The notes beneath the pieces are model-generated. The model saw only the letters and a program-made list of their open reading frames with translations, was not told where the DNA came from and made no database searches. 64,000 nucleotides of DNA, from positions 48,695 to 112,694 of the forward strand of contig NZ_CAMHSK010000008.1 of the NCBI RefSeq assembly GCF_946187725.1. The letters are read 5' to 3'. The position numbers were made by a program, and so were the translations under genes. The stretch is from an uncultured Treponema sp. (GTDB taxonomy: Bacteria > Spirochaetota > Spirochaetia > Treponematales > Treponemataceae). The number at the start of each line of letters is the position of its first letter. The first letter of the stretch is position 1. Positions 33,856-42,835 of this stretch are shown in pieces.

Positions 33856-35004
33856 ATGATAACCGCAGAAGCGACAAGTACAAGAATTATCCTCACGCTG
33901 GCAAACAGCAACGCTGAATCTTTCAGACTTGAAAGGTCATTCTATAAGGAAAACGCTTGGTACACTTGGACTTCTGACGGTTGGATTTTAAATACTGAAT
34001 CACCTGTTGTTCTTCCTATTTCAGCAGGTGATTTCATTGATTCTTCTAATCTTGAAGATGGTTTATACGAATATCGTTTTGTAGATTCATCTGTAGAAGT
34101 TCCTACAGGCGATATGTACGAATACTCAAAATGGGTGAAATTCGGCGAGAATGTAGATTGTATTGGTTACACATTCAACAATTACAATGCGCCGGAAGGT
34201 TCTTGGGGTGTTCCTGTAACTCCCGATGATATTAGATACACCTATCTTTGGGGAACTGATTTTAAGGCTACAAACGGACAGCAATTTAAGGACGAGCAGA
34301 CACAGTATTTTATTGACGCTGCAATAACAGAATTGGAGCGTGAATTGAATATCTGTATCAGAAGAAAAGTTATCCGATGTAACCCGGATAAGAGAGGACT
34401 TGTAAGGACAACAAGAACAAGAAAAGGCGATTATGATTTGGAAGAGCCGCCTTATAAATTCAGACAGGAAGAAATTGTAAGCCGTGGACGAATTACAACA
34501 CGGCAAAGACCTATTATTAAGGTTACAAAATGCGAATTACTCAACGCCGCTGAAAATCCTATGGATTTGTTGCCTACTTCATATCTTGAAAAAGACAAGG
34601 GCGTTATTAACTTTATGCAAAGACCGTGGCGCAGAAGCGACACTTTCAATAATGTTTCAAAAGTGCTTTATCCATACGGCGAGCAGACTTTAAGAAATTA
34701 CTATTTCTATGCCGTTGACTATGAAGCCGGATTTGAAACAAGTGACGATATTCCAGACGATTTAAGACAGATTATCGGCAAGGCTTGTGCTATTTCACTT
34801 CTTAATATCATCGGTGACGGCTTGATGTCGGGATTCTCTTCAAGTTCATTGAGCATGGACGGTATTTCAGAATCGTTCAGCTCTACACAGTCGGCTACAA
34901 GTGCCTATTTCGGTGCGCGTATTGCTGTGTACCAGAAAGAAGTGCAGGAATATATCAAGAATAATAAATACAAGTTCAGACACTTTCCTATCAGAAGTAT
35001 TTAA
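33856..35004 (+). CDS. Head-tail connector (adaptor) protein
   Basis: The 382-residue protein combines a beta-rich N-terminal part (about 1-100) with a helical core: TQYFIDAAITELERELNICI and QIIGKACAISLLNIIGDGLM, where gp6/gp15-type adaptors usually have such helices. It sits after the capsid genes and before neck genes. The call rests on position and helix pattern, not on a diagnostic motif. Its start is adjacent to the preceding stop. Confidence 0.55.
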   Translation: MITAEATSTRIILTLANSNAESFRLERSFYKENAWYTWTSDGWILNTESPVVLPISAGDFIDSSNLEDGLYEYRFVDSSVEVPTGDMYEYSKWVKFGENVDCIGYTFNNYNAPEGSWGVPVTPDDIRYTYLWGTDFKATNGQQFKDEQTQYFIDAAITELERELNICIRRKVIRCNPDKRGLVRTTRTRKGDYDLEEPPYKFRQEEIVSRGRITTRQRPIIKVTKCELLNAAENPMDLLPTSYLEKDKGVINFMQRPWRRSDTFNNVSKVLYPYGEQTLRNYYFYAVDYEAGFETSDDIPDDLRQIIGKACAISLLNIIGDGLMSGFSSSSLSMDGISESFSSTQSATSAYFGARIAVYQKEVQEYIKNNKYKFRHFPIRSI

Positions 35005-35022
35005 TAAATTGGGGGTATCAGC

Positions 35023-35661
35023 ATGAAGCCGTGGGAACTCTACAATTACCAGAAGGATATAGACTACAAGACAAATACTTTTGATTACGATTGGCGCGTA
35101 AAAGTTGAGCATGAGGATAAGGCAATCTATGTCTTTTCGCAGTTCTCAACTTCAATCATTGATTGGATTGTAAACTTCCTTTTCTTCTTCATTCCGCAGG
35201 TTAGACAGTGGTATATGTATTTTGCCTGTTTAGGCTGGCAGACTACTTTCAATTCTTGCAAGGGCTTGATGATGAATGAGGTTTTAATGGCAATGAACAC
35301 CTTCCCGGATTATAAGGTGGTTTGTTGCGGTCATTCATACGGCGGTGCAGGCTCTGTATTGGTAGGAATAGAAATCTTCTTTCAGTCGGGAAGAAAGCCG
35401 GATTTAATTACTTGGGGTGCGCCTAAGCCGTTGGTTTTCTTCTTTACAAAGCTGATTTGCAGATTGTTTTTCGGTACTGTTTGGCAGTTCGCGCATTGGT
35501 GCGACATTGTGACTTATATGCCGCCATTGCTCGGATATTGGAACATTAAGGTTATCAGAATCGGCGATTTCAGCTTTAAGAAACTGTTTAATCCTCGTGA
35601 ATACCATACTTGCTATGGTGACGAATCTTTATATAAGGATATTAAAGGTTATGATTTTTGA
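35023..35661 (+). CDS. Class 3 lipase-like hydrolase
   Basis: The sequence YKVVCCGHSYGGAGSVLVGI (residues about 96-115) holds the GxSxG nucleophile elbow, with Ser at about 105. A candidate acid is in HWCDIVTYMPP (about 158-168) and a candidate His in REYHTCYGD near the C-terminus, the order of the alpha/beta-hydrolase triad in class 3 lipases. The N-terminal 80 residues are hydrophobic and aromatic. An esterase among head genes is unusual. It could be a virion enzyme acting on membrane lipid during entry, or a conversion gene. Confidence 0.75.
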   Translation: MKPWELYNYQKDIDYKTNTFDYDWRVKVEHEDKAIYVFSQFSTSIIDWIVNFLFFFIPQVRQWYMYFACLGWQTTFNSCKGLMMNEVLMAMNTFPDYKVVCCGHSYGGAGSVLVGIEIFFQSGRKPDLITWGAPKPLVFFFTKLICRLFFGTVWQFAHWCDIVTYMPPLLGYWNIKVIRIGDFSFKKLFNPREYHTCYGDESLYKDIKGYDF

Positions 35662-36460
35662 GCAGGTGCAGAACATTCTTAACGGTGGTGTTCAGACATT
35701 ACAGAAATCAGATTTCTCAAACTATGCACTTTCGGAGCAGGTGAAATGTGTGCTTAATAAGTCATACATTCCACAGGAAAATACCGTTGAAAAATCGTTA
35801 CTATCTGCTGAAAGCATACAGAAAGCAAAGCCTGCAGGCAGAAATTGGGGGCAGTTGATACCTGTAAGAAAAATGAACGCAGCCGGGCGAATGGTTACAT
35901 ATTGGGAAAGCCCGGAAGATAGAAACGAAGGGAAAATGAAGGGTGCGCAGAATCTTTTTGACATTGACGAATTGGACGCGCCTGCTTCTGACAATGATTA
36001 TTACGGTCAGTGGGATAAAGACGCGGAAGAATATCAGATTAAGCCATTGATTATGAAATTCTCTGAATACAATCCGGCTCTTGCAAAGCGTATGGAAGAG
36101 AAATACAAGGGGTATCAGTGGGATAGAGAAACAAGAGATTTGGATATAAAACTCGACTATGAAACTCTGGACTACATGAGAAGGGCAAAGAACGAGCCGG
36201 ACTATGCTAAAGAGTGGCAGGAAGAGTACAACGAAAAGACAGACAGAACTTGCAAAATGCTGAATAACCGTAAATTGGCAATGGCAAGATTGAAGGTCGG
36301 TAGCAAGGTTTCTTATAACGGAAAGCCGGGAAAGATTACAGGATTTTCAAAGCGCGGCTATCCGAATGTAGACTTCAACGGAGTTGTAAGGACTTGTTTT
36401 GTTGAAGAAATTGCGGATATTGAAGCGTTGGAGAAGAAACTTAACGCAAAGGCTGCATAA
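35651..36460 (+). CDS. Hypothetical protein in head region (269 aa)
   Basis: Start at ATG 35651, overlapping the lipase gene by 11 bases; the longer frame to 35597 lacks a ribosome site. N-terminal half: GRNWGQLIPVRKMNAAGRMV, YWESPEDRN, as in phage proteins carrying a peptide substrate-like region. The C-terminus KVGSKVSYNGKPGKITGF, NVDFNG looks like a small SH3-type barrel. Function unknown; context is head or neck assembly, or a partner of the lipase. Confidence 0.55.
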   Translation: MIFEQVQNILNGGVQTLQKSDFSNYALSEQVKCVLNKSYIPQENTVEKSLLSAESIQKAKPAGRNWGQLIPVRKMNAAGRMVTYWESPEDRNEGKMKGAQNLFDIDELDAPASDNDYYGQWDKDAEEYQIKPLIMKFSEYNPALAKRMEEKYKGYQWDRETRDLDIKLDYETLDYMRRAKNEPDYAKEWQEEYNEKTDRTCKMLNNRKLAMARLKVGSKVSYNGKPGKITGFSKRGYPNVDFNGVVRTCFVEEIADIEALEKKLNAKAA

Positions 36461-36515
36461 ATAAGCGTATACAGAAATATTTCTGAATACATAAATCAAT
36501 TTAGGGGGTGTTTTT

Positions 36516-36743
36516 ATGGCACTTGGTAAATTAAAGAAAGGTTGTCCTTATGGTAAGGAGATTGCAAAAGAGATTGAAGCAGGCGGAAACGAGCAGCTTA
36601 ACGCAAGAGTTACAGAGCTTGAAGAAACTGTAGAATCTCTTACAACAGCCCTTGCCGCCGTTCTTGCAGCAGACAAGACAACAGACAACGGAAAGACTTT
36701 GCAGATTGATTCTAACGGCGTTGTTGCGCTTGTTACTGTGTAA
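36516..36743 (+). CDS. Head fibre-like small protein (75 aa)
   Basis: AGGGGGTG precedes ATG 36516. The middle is a coiled coil (NARVTELEETVESLTTALAA), followed by a short beta-like tail (GKTLQIDSNGVVALVTV). Small proteins of this shape are annotated as head fibres in several gut phages. A trimer with a head-bound N-terminus is plausible. The strong ribosome site suggests high expression. Confidence 0.55.
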   Translation: MALGKLKKGCPYGKEIAKEIEAGGNEQLNARVTELEETVESLTTALAAVLAADKTTDNGKTLQIDSNGVVALVTV

Positions 36744-36755
36744 GTTTTCTTTTTA

Positions 36756-36790
36756 CCCGGTCTTACTTTGCGTAATTCCGGGGCATTTAT
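36756..36790 (+). terminator. Possible terminator hairpin
   Basis: CCCGG (36756-36760) pairs with CCGGG (36778-36782) across a 17-base loop, followed by CATTTATTTT. It is modest in strength and lies 15 bases before the next gene. Confidence 0.4.
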
Positions 36791-36804
36791 TTTGAGGTTT
36801 TAGT

Positions 36805-37983
36805 ATGGGTCAAGGACTTGGAGAAAATAGCCCTGTAGTTTTAAGTTTAGGGCGTGCAAACTATGAAGCTCTCATTAAGCGTCACGGTCAGTGGGTACGG
36901 TGGCGGACGGCTGCAATGTGTCCTTGTGTCGAAAAGAATACGCAACAGCCCGACCCACATTGCGAGAAGTGCGGCGGACGCGGTTATATTTACGGCAATC
37001 AGAAAGAGCAGGTTTTACAGACAACGGCAACGGTAGACCTTAACGGAATTCTTACCGTTTCAGAAGATTATACAAATGATTCTCTTGTAAAGGTTTACGA
37101 CCAGAGCGGAAAGGTTTACAGCAACGCCAGAAAATACGGACAGTTTATTGATTTGAACACTGATAGATTTGTAAGGGGTTCATACTACAATGTAGTTCTG
37201 AATCGTGAGCTTGCAAAGACTATTGAAAATACAATTCTTGAAGATTGCGGCGGAAACTATTATAAAGTTCCGGGAATTGAATCTAAACGGCTGAATATTG
37301 AGGGCATTTATTACACCGCGCCAGCAGATATTTTGAGCATTGAAAGTGTTACTGATGAAGAAGGTGAGGAATTCGAGGTTGAGCAATACCGATTAAACCT
37401 TGCATATATTCCGCCAAAGATTGTTGAAGATGAAGAAACCGGGGAAGAAACGGAAGTTTACCCGACAGGAAATTTGACGGCAAAAAATATCAAGTATATT
37501 GAGCCGTTCACTTTTGCCGTGCTGAATCAGAATCTTAATAAGGTTGACATTGCACAAATGGAAGCTGCTCACGGTGACGCAGTTGTGACATTCCCTTATT
37601 CCTGTGATGTTTCGGAAAATGATGTTTTGACGGTTTTAGCAGGAACAATCACACAGAAATCTATGATTGTGCGAACAAAAAAAGACTATGACACAATCCC
37701 GGCTTTTTTCATTGAAAGTATTGTGAAGATAATCGGAAAGGAAAGTGAATTTGAAAACGGCGTTGATTATGTTCTTGTCGGTACGAATTCTATTAAGTGG
37801 ATTTCTGACAATAAGCCGGATAGTGGCGAAGGATATTCAATCATCTATAAGGTTTATCCAACTTATACGGTTGTAAAGAATATCCCACAATTAAGAAGCT
37901 CTGAAAATCAGCGATTCCCGAAGAAAGCAATCGTACAGCTTATGAGCAGTTATAGCGAAACAAGGGGAGTGAACAGGCAATGA
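36805..37983 (+). CDS. Neck/head-closure protein with N-terminal zinc ribbon
   Basis: The N-terminal 60 residues carry MCPCVEKN and PDPHCEKCGGRGYIYG, a four-Cys zinc ribbon of the type used by phage head-completion proteins. The rest is beta-rich (VYDQSGKVYSNARKYGQF, SIIYKVYPTYTVVKNIPQL). Its 392 residues lie between connector genes and tail genes. Specific role (head closure or neck) is inferred from position. Confidence 0.55.
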   Translation: MGQGLGENSPVVLSLGRANYEALIKRHGQWVRWRTAAMCPCVEKNTQQPDPHCEKCGGRGYIYGNQKEQVLQTTATVDLNGILTVSEDYTNDSLVKVYDQSGKVYSNARKYGQFIDLNTDRFVRGSYYNVVLNRELAKTIENTILEDCGGNYYKVPGIESKRLNIEGIYYTAPADILSIESVTDEEGEEFEVEQYRLNLAYIPPKIVEDEETGEETEVYPTGNLTAKNIKYIEPFTFAVLNQNLNKVDIAQMEAAHGDAVVTFPYSCDVSENDVLTVLAGTITQKSMIVRTKKDYDTIPAFFIESIVKIIGKESEFENGVDYVLVGTNSIKWISDNKPDSGEGYSIIYKVYPTYTVVKNIPQLRSSENQRFPKKAIVQLMSSYSETRGVNRQ

Positions 37984-38852
37984 CCGAAGGTATTAAAATA
38001 CAGATAAACGGAGAAGCTGGACTTCAAAAGTTGTTTCATCTTGCTGCCACAGGTGATAGCGAGGCATTAAAGGGATTGCCATTTACTCAATCTGAATTAG
38101 CTGATTGTGCCTTGACGATACAAAATACATGGAAGAATTGGGCTATGGGTAATTCTATATCAACCTATGCAACAATGCTAATCCCACCATGTCCTAAGCC
38201 AGACCCGAAACTTGCCGATAGCATAAAACAGCAGAAAACAGGAGTTTTTGAATATACGATTTTCAGCGACCATCCTTTAATGGCGCAGTACCAGAATGGT
38301 GAAGATTATACTATAGATATGAAAGCTCCCAATAGTCCGTGGTTAAACGGAAAGAAAAGCCGACTGAATAAAAAAGACGGTTCGCCTTATTTGATTGTTC
38401 CGTTCTCTTGGGGAACAGGTACAGGACATTTTAGAAATGTCGTTCCGGCTGGAATACTAAAAGCATTAAGAAGCCGGGCTTTATCTTCACGCTTGCCGAC
38501 AATGCACACAGAGCCAAACGCAAGGGGCGAGGACATCTTGCGACATGAATATAATTGGGGCGGCAGAGTTTCGGAAGATGAAGCGCAGCACACCGACAAG
38601 AACGGCAATTTGACAGGATATGACGCTGGAATGGTGCGCATGGAAGATAGCGCATACAAAAACGGCAATCACGGTACATATTTTACTTTCCGTGTCATAA
38701 GCGCAAAAGCTGACGCTGACAAATGGATTCAGCATAGGCATAGAGAGGGTATAGATTTTAAGGGAGAGTTGAAAAAGCAATACGAATATATCTTCAATCA
38801 GAGAATAGCAGAAGCTATGAGGGCTGATTGGGAGCGATTTCAAGGCAGTTGA
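37980..38852 (+). CDS. Minor tail-completion protein (gp10-like), tentative
   Basis: A 290-residue protein starting in an ATGA overlap. Seen: QSELADCALTIQNTWKNWAM near the N-terminus, FSDHPLMAQYQNGED, and PYLIVPFSWGTGTGHFRNVV. Proteins at this position often join head and tail (HK97 gp10 type). The motif HPLMAQYQNG with PYLIVPF recalls virion proteins of Mu-like phages that bind sheath or tube ends. The call is positional. Confidence 0.45.
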   Translation: MTEGIKIQINGEAGLQKLFHLAATGDSEALKGLPFTQSELADCALTIQNTWKNWAMGNSISTYATMLIPPCPKPDPKLADSIKQQKTGVFEYTIFSDHPLMAQYQNGEDYTIDMKAPNSPWLNGKKSRLNKKDGSPYLIVPFSWGTGTGHFRNVVPAGILKALRSRALSSRLPTMHTEPNARGEDILRHEYNWGGRVSEDEAQHTDKNGNLTGYDAGMVRMEDSAYKNGNHGTYFTFRVISAKADADKWIQHRHREGIDFKGELKKQYEYIFNQRIAEAMRADWERFQGS

Positions 38853-38857
38853 TTAAA

Positions 38858-38886
38858 TTGACAACAGGGGCTTTTTGCTTTAATAT
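38858..38886 (+). promoter_or_regulatory. Promoter for the tail sheath/tube operon
   Basis: -35 TTGACA (38858-38863), a 17-base spacer and -10 TAATAT (38881-38886), beginning right after the previous stop codon. The transcript leader contains ACAG...CTGT and TGCCA/TGGTA hairpins and then a terminator. Confidence 0.8.
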
Positions 38887-38936
38887 AGAATAAATTACAG
38901 TGCCATAATTGGTATGTTACATCTGTATTCCTTATG

Positions 38937-38993
38937 AAAGGCAGCAGGGGTAGAAACACGGAATTCCGCGTTTTTATCTGTGCTGCCTTTTTT
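38937..38993 (+). terminator. Intrinsic terminator in sheath-operon leader
   Basis: AAAGGCAGCA (38937-38946) pairs with TGCTGCCTTT (38981-38990), with CGGAATTCCG as inner palindrome, followed by six T in total. It lies about 45 bases after the start site and 30 bases before the next ATG. Confidence 0.78.
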
Positions 38994-39021
38994 GTTGCAC
39001 GAAAAAAAAGGAATAGCGGAC

Positions 39022-39807
39022 ATGGCACGATACTATCTTAATCGCGGTATCATTCTTGAACAAGTTATAGTTTCCCTTATACATGACTATCTGGAAGCCA
39101 TAGACGCAGATAATCTTTATCAGAATTTCCACATCGAAGCAACAAACAGACACCCTTTTGCAAGTCTTTATCTGCATAACACAAAGACTGTAGCAGACAG
39201 TTTCCCTTCAATAACAGTTACAACGGCAACGGACGACAAAACACCCGCTCTGGAAGAATTGAAAGCATGGGTAACGCCTGTTGCTTTTACTGATGAAGAT
39301 ATTGACGATTGGGCAAGCAACACATACGACAGCGATTTCAAAGATTCAAACGGACATATCGTAAAAGCAGGTAAGAAGATTCCGGGATTATGTGCAGTCA
39401 CATCAAAAGATGTTATCAAGGAATTAAAGAAGGTCACAAAGAAGCAGGGCGAAGTTTACGGAAATAAGATTGAGATACGAAGGACAGACAGAATTTCCGT
39501 TGAAATCTGGGCTGACAATGAGCAGGTAAAAAATGAGGTTTACGAAGTCTTACGGCTTTTTATTGCCGGGGATTTAAGGCAGATTCTTTCCGAAAGATAT
39601 AACTTTTTCGACCCGCTTATTGACGATGGAAGCGTACACGGTCAGCGAAGCAATAACTACAACATGGATTTTGACATTGCACTTTCCGGGGCAATGATTA
39701 CTTTTGATGTGAATTATCTTATCGCGCAAGTCGTACTCGACACCGACAAGGCAAAGATAAGTCAAGATATAGAAGCGGAGGCACATAACTATGTCAAACA
39801 CAACTAA
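39022..39807 (+). CDS. Tail terminator-like protein
   Basis: Start at ATG 39022 with AAAAGGA upstream; the longer frame runs through the terminator hairpin. 261 residues, with VSLIHDYLEAIDADN, SFPSITVTTATDD, then TKKQGEVYGNKIEIRRTDRI and ISVEIWADNEQVKNEVYEVL, giving an alpha/beta pattern like tail-terminator proteins that cap the tube. It precedes sheath and tube genes, the usual position. No signature motif is decisive. Confidence 0.5.
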   Translation: MARYYLNRGIILEQVIVSLIHDYLEAIDADNLYQNFHIEATNRHPFASLYLHNTKTVADSFPSITVTTATDDKTPALEELKAWVTPVAFTDEDIDDWASNTYDSDFKDSNGHIVKAGKKIPGLCAVTSKDVIKELKKVTKKQGEVYGNKIEIRRTDRISVEIWADNEQVKNEVYEVLRLFIAGDLRQILSERYNFFDPLIDDGSVHGQRSNNYNMDFDIALSGAMITFDVNYLIAQVVLDTDKAKISQDIEAEAHNYVKHN

Positions 39808-40000
39808 GGCAGATAACGCCACCAGCACGACAATAACTCTGAAAAAAGAGAAAAAAATGGGTGTTGTGCGTTTTCTGCAAAAGAATCCGCAGAAAAGCGG
39901 AATTGAGGCAATACTGAAATGCGAATACGCGTCAGTATCGAAAACAGAAACAGAGTGGAAAGCGATTGTTGACCAGCTCTTGAGTACAAAAGTAAGGTAG
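39791..40000 (+). CDS. Small hypothetical tail-region protein (69 aa)
   Basis: It overlaps the previous gene by 17 bases, with GAAGCGGAGG upstream. Basic N-terminus, then VVRFLQKNPQKSGIEAILKC. It lies immediately before the sheath gene. Similar short genes occur before sheath genes in other contractile phages, but I do not recognise the family. Confidence 0.55.
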   Translation: MSNTTKADNATSTTITLKKEKKMGVVRFLQKNPQKSGIEAILKCEYASVSKTETEWKAIVDQLLSTKVR

Positions 40001-40010
40001 GAGGCAAAAA

Positions 40011-41717
40011 ATGGGTGTAAGTCCAGCAGTATTTGAATCGGCGGGCAAAAAGACAGAACATCTTATTCCAGGCGTTTATACTCGTAGAAATACGGTTGCT
40101 GCAACTACCGGGCTTGGTGATGACAAGCTCGTAGTAATGGGTGTTTCAAGTGCGGGTAAACCGCGAACACTTCTTAAATTCGCTACTCCGGCAGATGCAA
40201 AAAATGCTCTTCTCGGTGGTGAATTGCTCAACGGTGTTCTTCACGCGTTCAACGGCTCGAATGACTTTGTTCCGCAGTATGTTTACGGTTATATCGTAAA
40301 CAGCAACACACAGGCAACACTTGTAATGAAAAACGGCGATAATCCAATTATCAATGTTAAGTCAAGTATTTACGGTGTTCCTGCTAATCAGCTTAAACTC
40401 TGGCTGAAAAGCGGCACAACAGGAAAGAAGCTGATGTATTCTTTCAAAGGAAACGAAGGAAGCATTGATAACATCGAACGCCCTTCTTTCTCAATCATCT
40501 ATAACGGTGACGGTACATCTCCGAAGTGTACAATCACATCTACAGGAATCAAACTTGAAGCATTGGAAGAGGGCGAGGCTGTTGATGTTTTTGAATTCGC
40601 TTGGACTGATATTGAAACCGTTTCTGAACTCGTTTCAAGAATCAACGACACAGACATTTACACTGCAACTCTTCTTGATTTGACAGAAGGTGCTGCAACA
40701 AAAGAGCTTGATGTTTGCTCTGCAACAGCTCTTTCTACAACCGCAACAAAGTTCTACAGCAATGTACAGGCTTTGATTGAGGCTCTGGAAAAAGTTCAGT
40801 ACATCGGAAGCGGAAACGCTGAACTTGCAGAAAATGCAAGCCGTATCTTGCCGGACAATAATGACGGCTATGTATATTTCAGCGGTGCAGCAGCAGGCAC
40901 TTCTACTGTAGGCGATTGGTCAGACGCTCTTGACGCTCTTGCAAAAGAGAAGATTCAGTCTATTACCACACCGTCAACAGACAAGAAAATCCATGTTCTT
41001 ATTTCTAATCACTGTGCTTCTTGCAATACAGTTGCGCAGAAGAAAGAAAGAATGTTCCTTGTTGGTATGGCTTATGGCTCAACTCTGGAACAGGGAATTG
41101 CGGAAGCTGCTGAATTGAATTCAGAATACGGCTCACTTGTCATTAACGGCATGAAAGCAAGTAACCCGCTGACAGGTGAAAGCGAATACATGAGCGGTGC
41201 ATTGCTCGCTTGTAAAGCCGCAGGTATGGAAAACTCAATGGGTAGCGGTAATCCGCTGACAAATAAGGTAATCAAAGTAACCGAATTCACAGGTTCAGAC
41301 GATTACGAAACAATGATTGCAAACGGTATTATGCCGTTCGGCAAGAATGATGATGATAACCTTGTTTGTATTCGTGCCATGACTACATATCAGAGTGACA
41401 ACCTTGCTCTGAACGAGCGTTCTTGTGTTCGTGAAGCTCTGTTCATGGATAGAGATTTCCGCGCTGCATATTCACGCAAAATCGGTACAAATGACGCGCC
41501 GGACGAGAGCGACATTAAGGGAATCCTTATTGCTCGCGCCGAAGAGTGGTACAAGTCGGGTCTGATTACAAAGAACGACAAACAGGAAGATGTTTTCAAC
41601 ATCAGAGTTCGCTTTGACGCTGATAAAACTTATGTTGAGTATGACAGATTCTTGCGTACTCCGAATAACTTCATCTTCGGAACAAGCAACAATCTGCTCT
41701 ACAAGAGCGAGGAGTAA
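40011..41717 (+). CDS. Tail sheath protein
   Basis: AGGAGG precedes ATG 40011. The 568-residue protein has the sheath N-terminus (HLIPGVYTRRNTVAATTG, then VVMGVSSAGKPRTLLKFATP), a domain with repeated beta strands in the middle, and the conserved C-terminal core: VCIRAMTTYQSDNLALNERS, FRAAYSRKIGTNDAP, with an arm FNIRVRFDADKTYVEYDRF. It forms the contractile outer layer of the tail. The presence of a sheath defines a myovirus-type particle. Confidence 0.92.
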   Translation: MGVSPAVFESAGKKTEHLIPGVYTRRNTVAATTGLGDDKLVVMGVSSAGKPRTLLKFATPADAKNALLGGELLNGVLHAFNGSNDFVPQYVYGYIVNSNTQATLVMKNGDNPIINVKSSIYGVPANQLKLWLKSGTTGKKLMYSFKGNEGSIDNIERPSFSIIYNGDGTSPKCTITSTGIKLEALEEGEAVDVFEFAWTDIETVSELVSRINDTDIYTATLLDLTEGAATKELDVCSATALSTTATKFYSNVQALIEALEKVQYIGSGNAELAENASRILPDNNDGYVYFSGAAAGTSTVGDWSDALDALAKEKIQSITTPSTDKKIHVLISNHCASCNTVAQKKERMFLVGMAYGSTLEQGIAEAAELNSEYGSLVINGMKASNPLTGESEYMSGALLACKAAGMENSMGSGNPLTNKVIKVTEFTGSDDYETMIANGIMPFGKNDDDNLVCIRAMTTYQSDNLALNERSCVREALFMDRDFRAAYSRKIGTNDAPDESDIKGILIARAEEWYKSGLITKNDKQEDVFNIRVRFDADKTYVEYDRFLRTPNNFIFGTSNNLLYKSEE

Positions 41718-41720
41718 CAA

Positions 41721-42227
41721 ATGGCAAATATTACGCAGAACGGAAACCTTATCACAAAAGGTACAGACTGTTATGTATATGTTGACTTTCAAGACGATTC
41801 CGGGGCTGGGGCAGAGAAAATCGGTCTTTCTTCTGAATACAGCGCAACAAAGGACATGGAAGTTCAGAAAGCCAATGTATTGGGTGAAATCGTTCCTGTA
41901 TCGGTTGATATTGTCGGTATCAATGCCACAATTCACCTTTCTGGACTTATCCCGGCAAAGAATGTTTCAAGCGAATATTACACAGACGGAAAGAGCGTCA
42001 AAAACTTCAACCCGGATGCGAAGAAAATCATTTCCGGCGAAAACGGCGCAAAGATTCCTTATATCTGCTTGAAAGACAAGAAGAGCGGCTCAATTATCGG
42101 TTACGGTACATGGGGTGTTCCTTCTCGTTATTCAGAAAATACACAGGGTAAAAACTATGTGCAGGTTTCTGTAGACATTCAGCTTGTGGACTACAAGAAC
42201 GGTGCGGACTACGAGCAGGTATTGTAA
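41721..42227 (+). CDS. Tail tube protein
   Basis: Starting three bases after the sheath stop, this 168-residue protein is beta-rich (DCYVYVDFQDDSGAGAEKIG, VNVLGEIV-like strands, IIGYGTWGVPSRYSENTQGK, YVQVSVDIQLVDYKNGADY). Size and position directly behind the sheath fit the inner tube of contractile tails. A hairpin with a T-run follows, as expected for a highly expressed gene. Confidence 0.85.
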   Translation: MANITQNGNLITKGTDCYVYVDFQDDSGAGAEKIGLSSEYSATKDMEVQKANVLGEIVPVSVDIVGINATIHLSGLIPAKNVSSEYYTDGKSVKNFNPDAKKIISGENGAKIPYICLKDKKSGSIIGYGTWGVPSRYSENTQGKNYVQVSVDIQLVDYKNGADYEQVL

Positions 42228-42236
42228 CGAATAAAA

Positions 42237-42280
42237 GGCAGGGCGTTGAAATATATGCCCTGTCTTAAAACCTTTTTTTT
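42237..42280 (+). terminator. Hairpin with T-run after the tube gene
   Basis: GGCAGGGC (42237-42244) pairs with GCCCTGTC (42257-42264; one G-T), followed by TTAAAACC and eight T. The T-run is not directly at the stem, so termination may be partial, lowering chaperone expression relative to tube. Confidence 0.55.
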
Positions 42281-42292
42281 GGGAGTAACTAA

Positions 42293-42835
42293 ATGGCTAA
42301 AGCAGACGAAAAAGAATTTGAAATCTCTGACGAAATCGTAGAGAAAGAAGAAGAGAGTACAGAACAGCAGAAAGATGATATTTTCTATGCTATCATCTTG
42401 GGAAAACAGATAACAAAGACTATCCACACTTCACGCGGCGACTTTGTTGTGAAATTCCCGAAAGAAAAAGACAGAACGGCTATTGATTTGTTGGAAGCAA
42501 GCAGAAGGGGCGGTGTACCTGTAGAAAGTTTCACTCCGGCTGCAAACAGCAGATTGAATGAGATTGCGACACTTGATATTGTCGTGATTGACGGTGCAGA
42601 TTGGTATAAGGCTGCAAAACAGAGAAACAAAAACTTTTCATGGGGGGATATGCCAGATACGGAATTCGTTGATTCGCTTTTCGTTGAGGCATGGACATTT
42701 TTTCAGAAAGTGCAGTCAATGTTTTCAGACAATAAAGAATCAGAAAATACAGAAAAGGCTCACAAAAAAGACATTTCTGAAACTGTGGGCGGCGGTTTAT
42801 TTTCGGGTTCTGCCACAACAGGTAAACGCGATTGA
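42293..42835 (+). CDS. Tail assembly chaperone, upstream (G-type) part
   Basis: 180 residues: Glu-rich start, then TIHTSRGDFVVKFPKEKDRT, AIDLLEASRRGGVPVESFTP, LNEIATLDIVVIDGADWYKA and VEAWTFFQKVQSMFS. This layout is typical of the gpG-like chaperones of long-tailed phages, which hold the tape measure during tail assembly. A second frame (to 43025) overlaps its end and lacks its own start codon, consistent with a frameshifted longer product. Confidence 0.75.
   Translation: MAKADEKEFEISDEIVEKEEESTEQQKDDIFYAIILGKQITKTIHTSRGDFVVKFPKEKDRTAIDLLEASRRGGVPVESFTPAANSRLNEIATLDIVVIDGADWYKAAKQRNKNFSWGDMPDTEFVDSLFVEAWTFFQKVQSMFSDNKESENTEKAHKKDISETVGGGLFSGSATTGKRD

Noticed and set aside
42588..42785. Independent start for the downstream tail-chaperone frame at 42588
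   Set aside because: The frame is open there but encodes implausible sequence antiphase to the G-type chaperone, and no ribosome site is present; a frameshift near 42780 explains it better.
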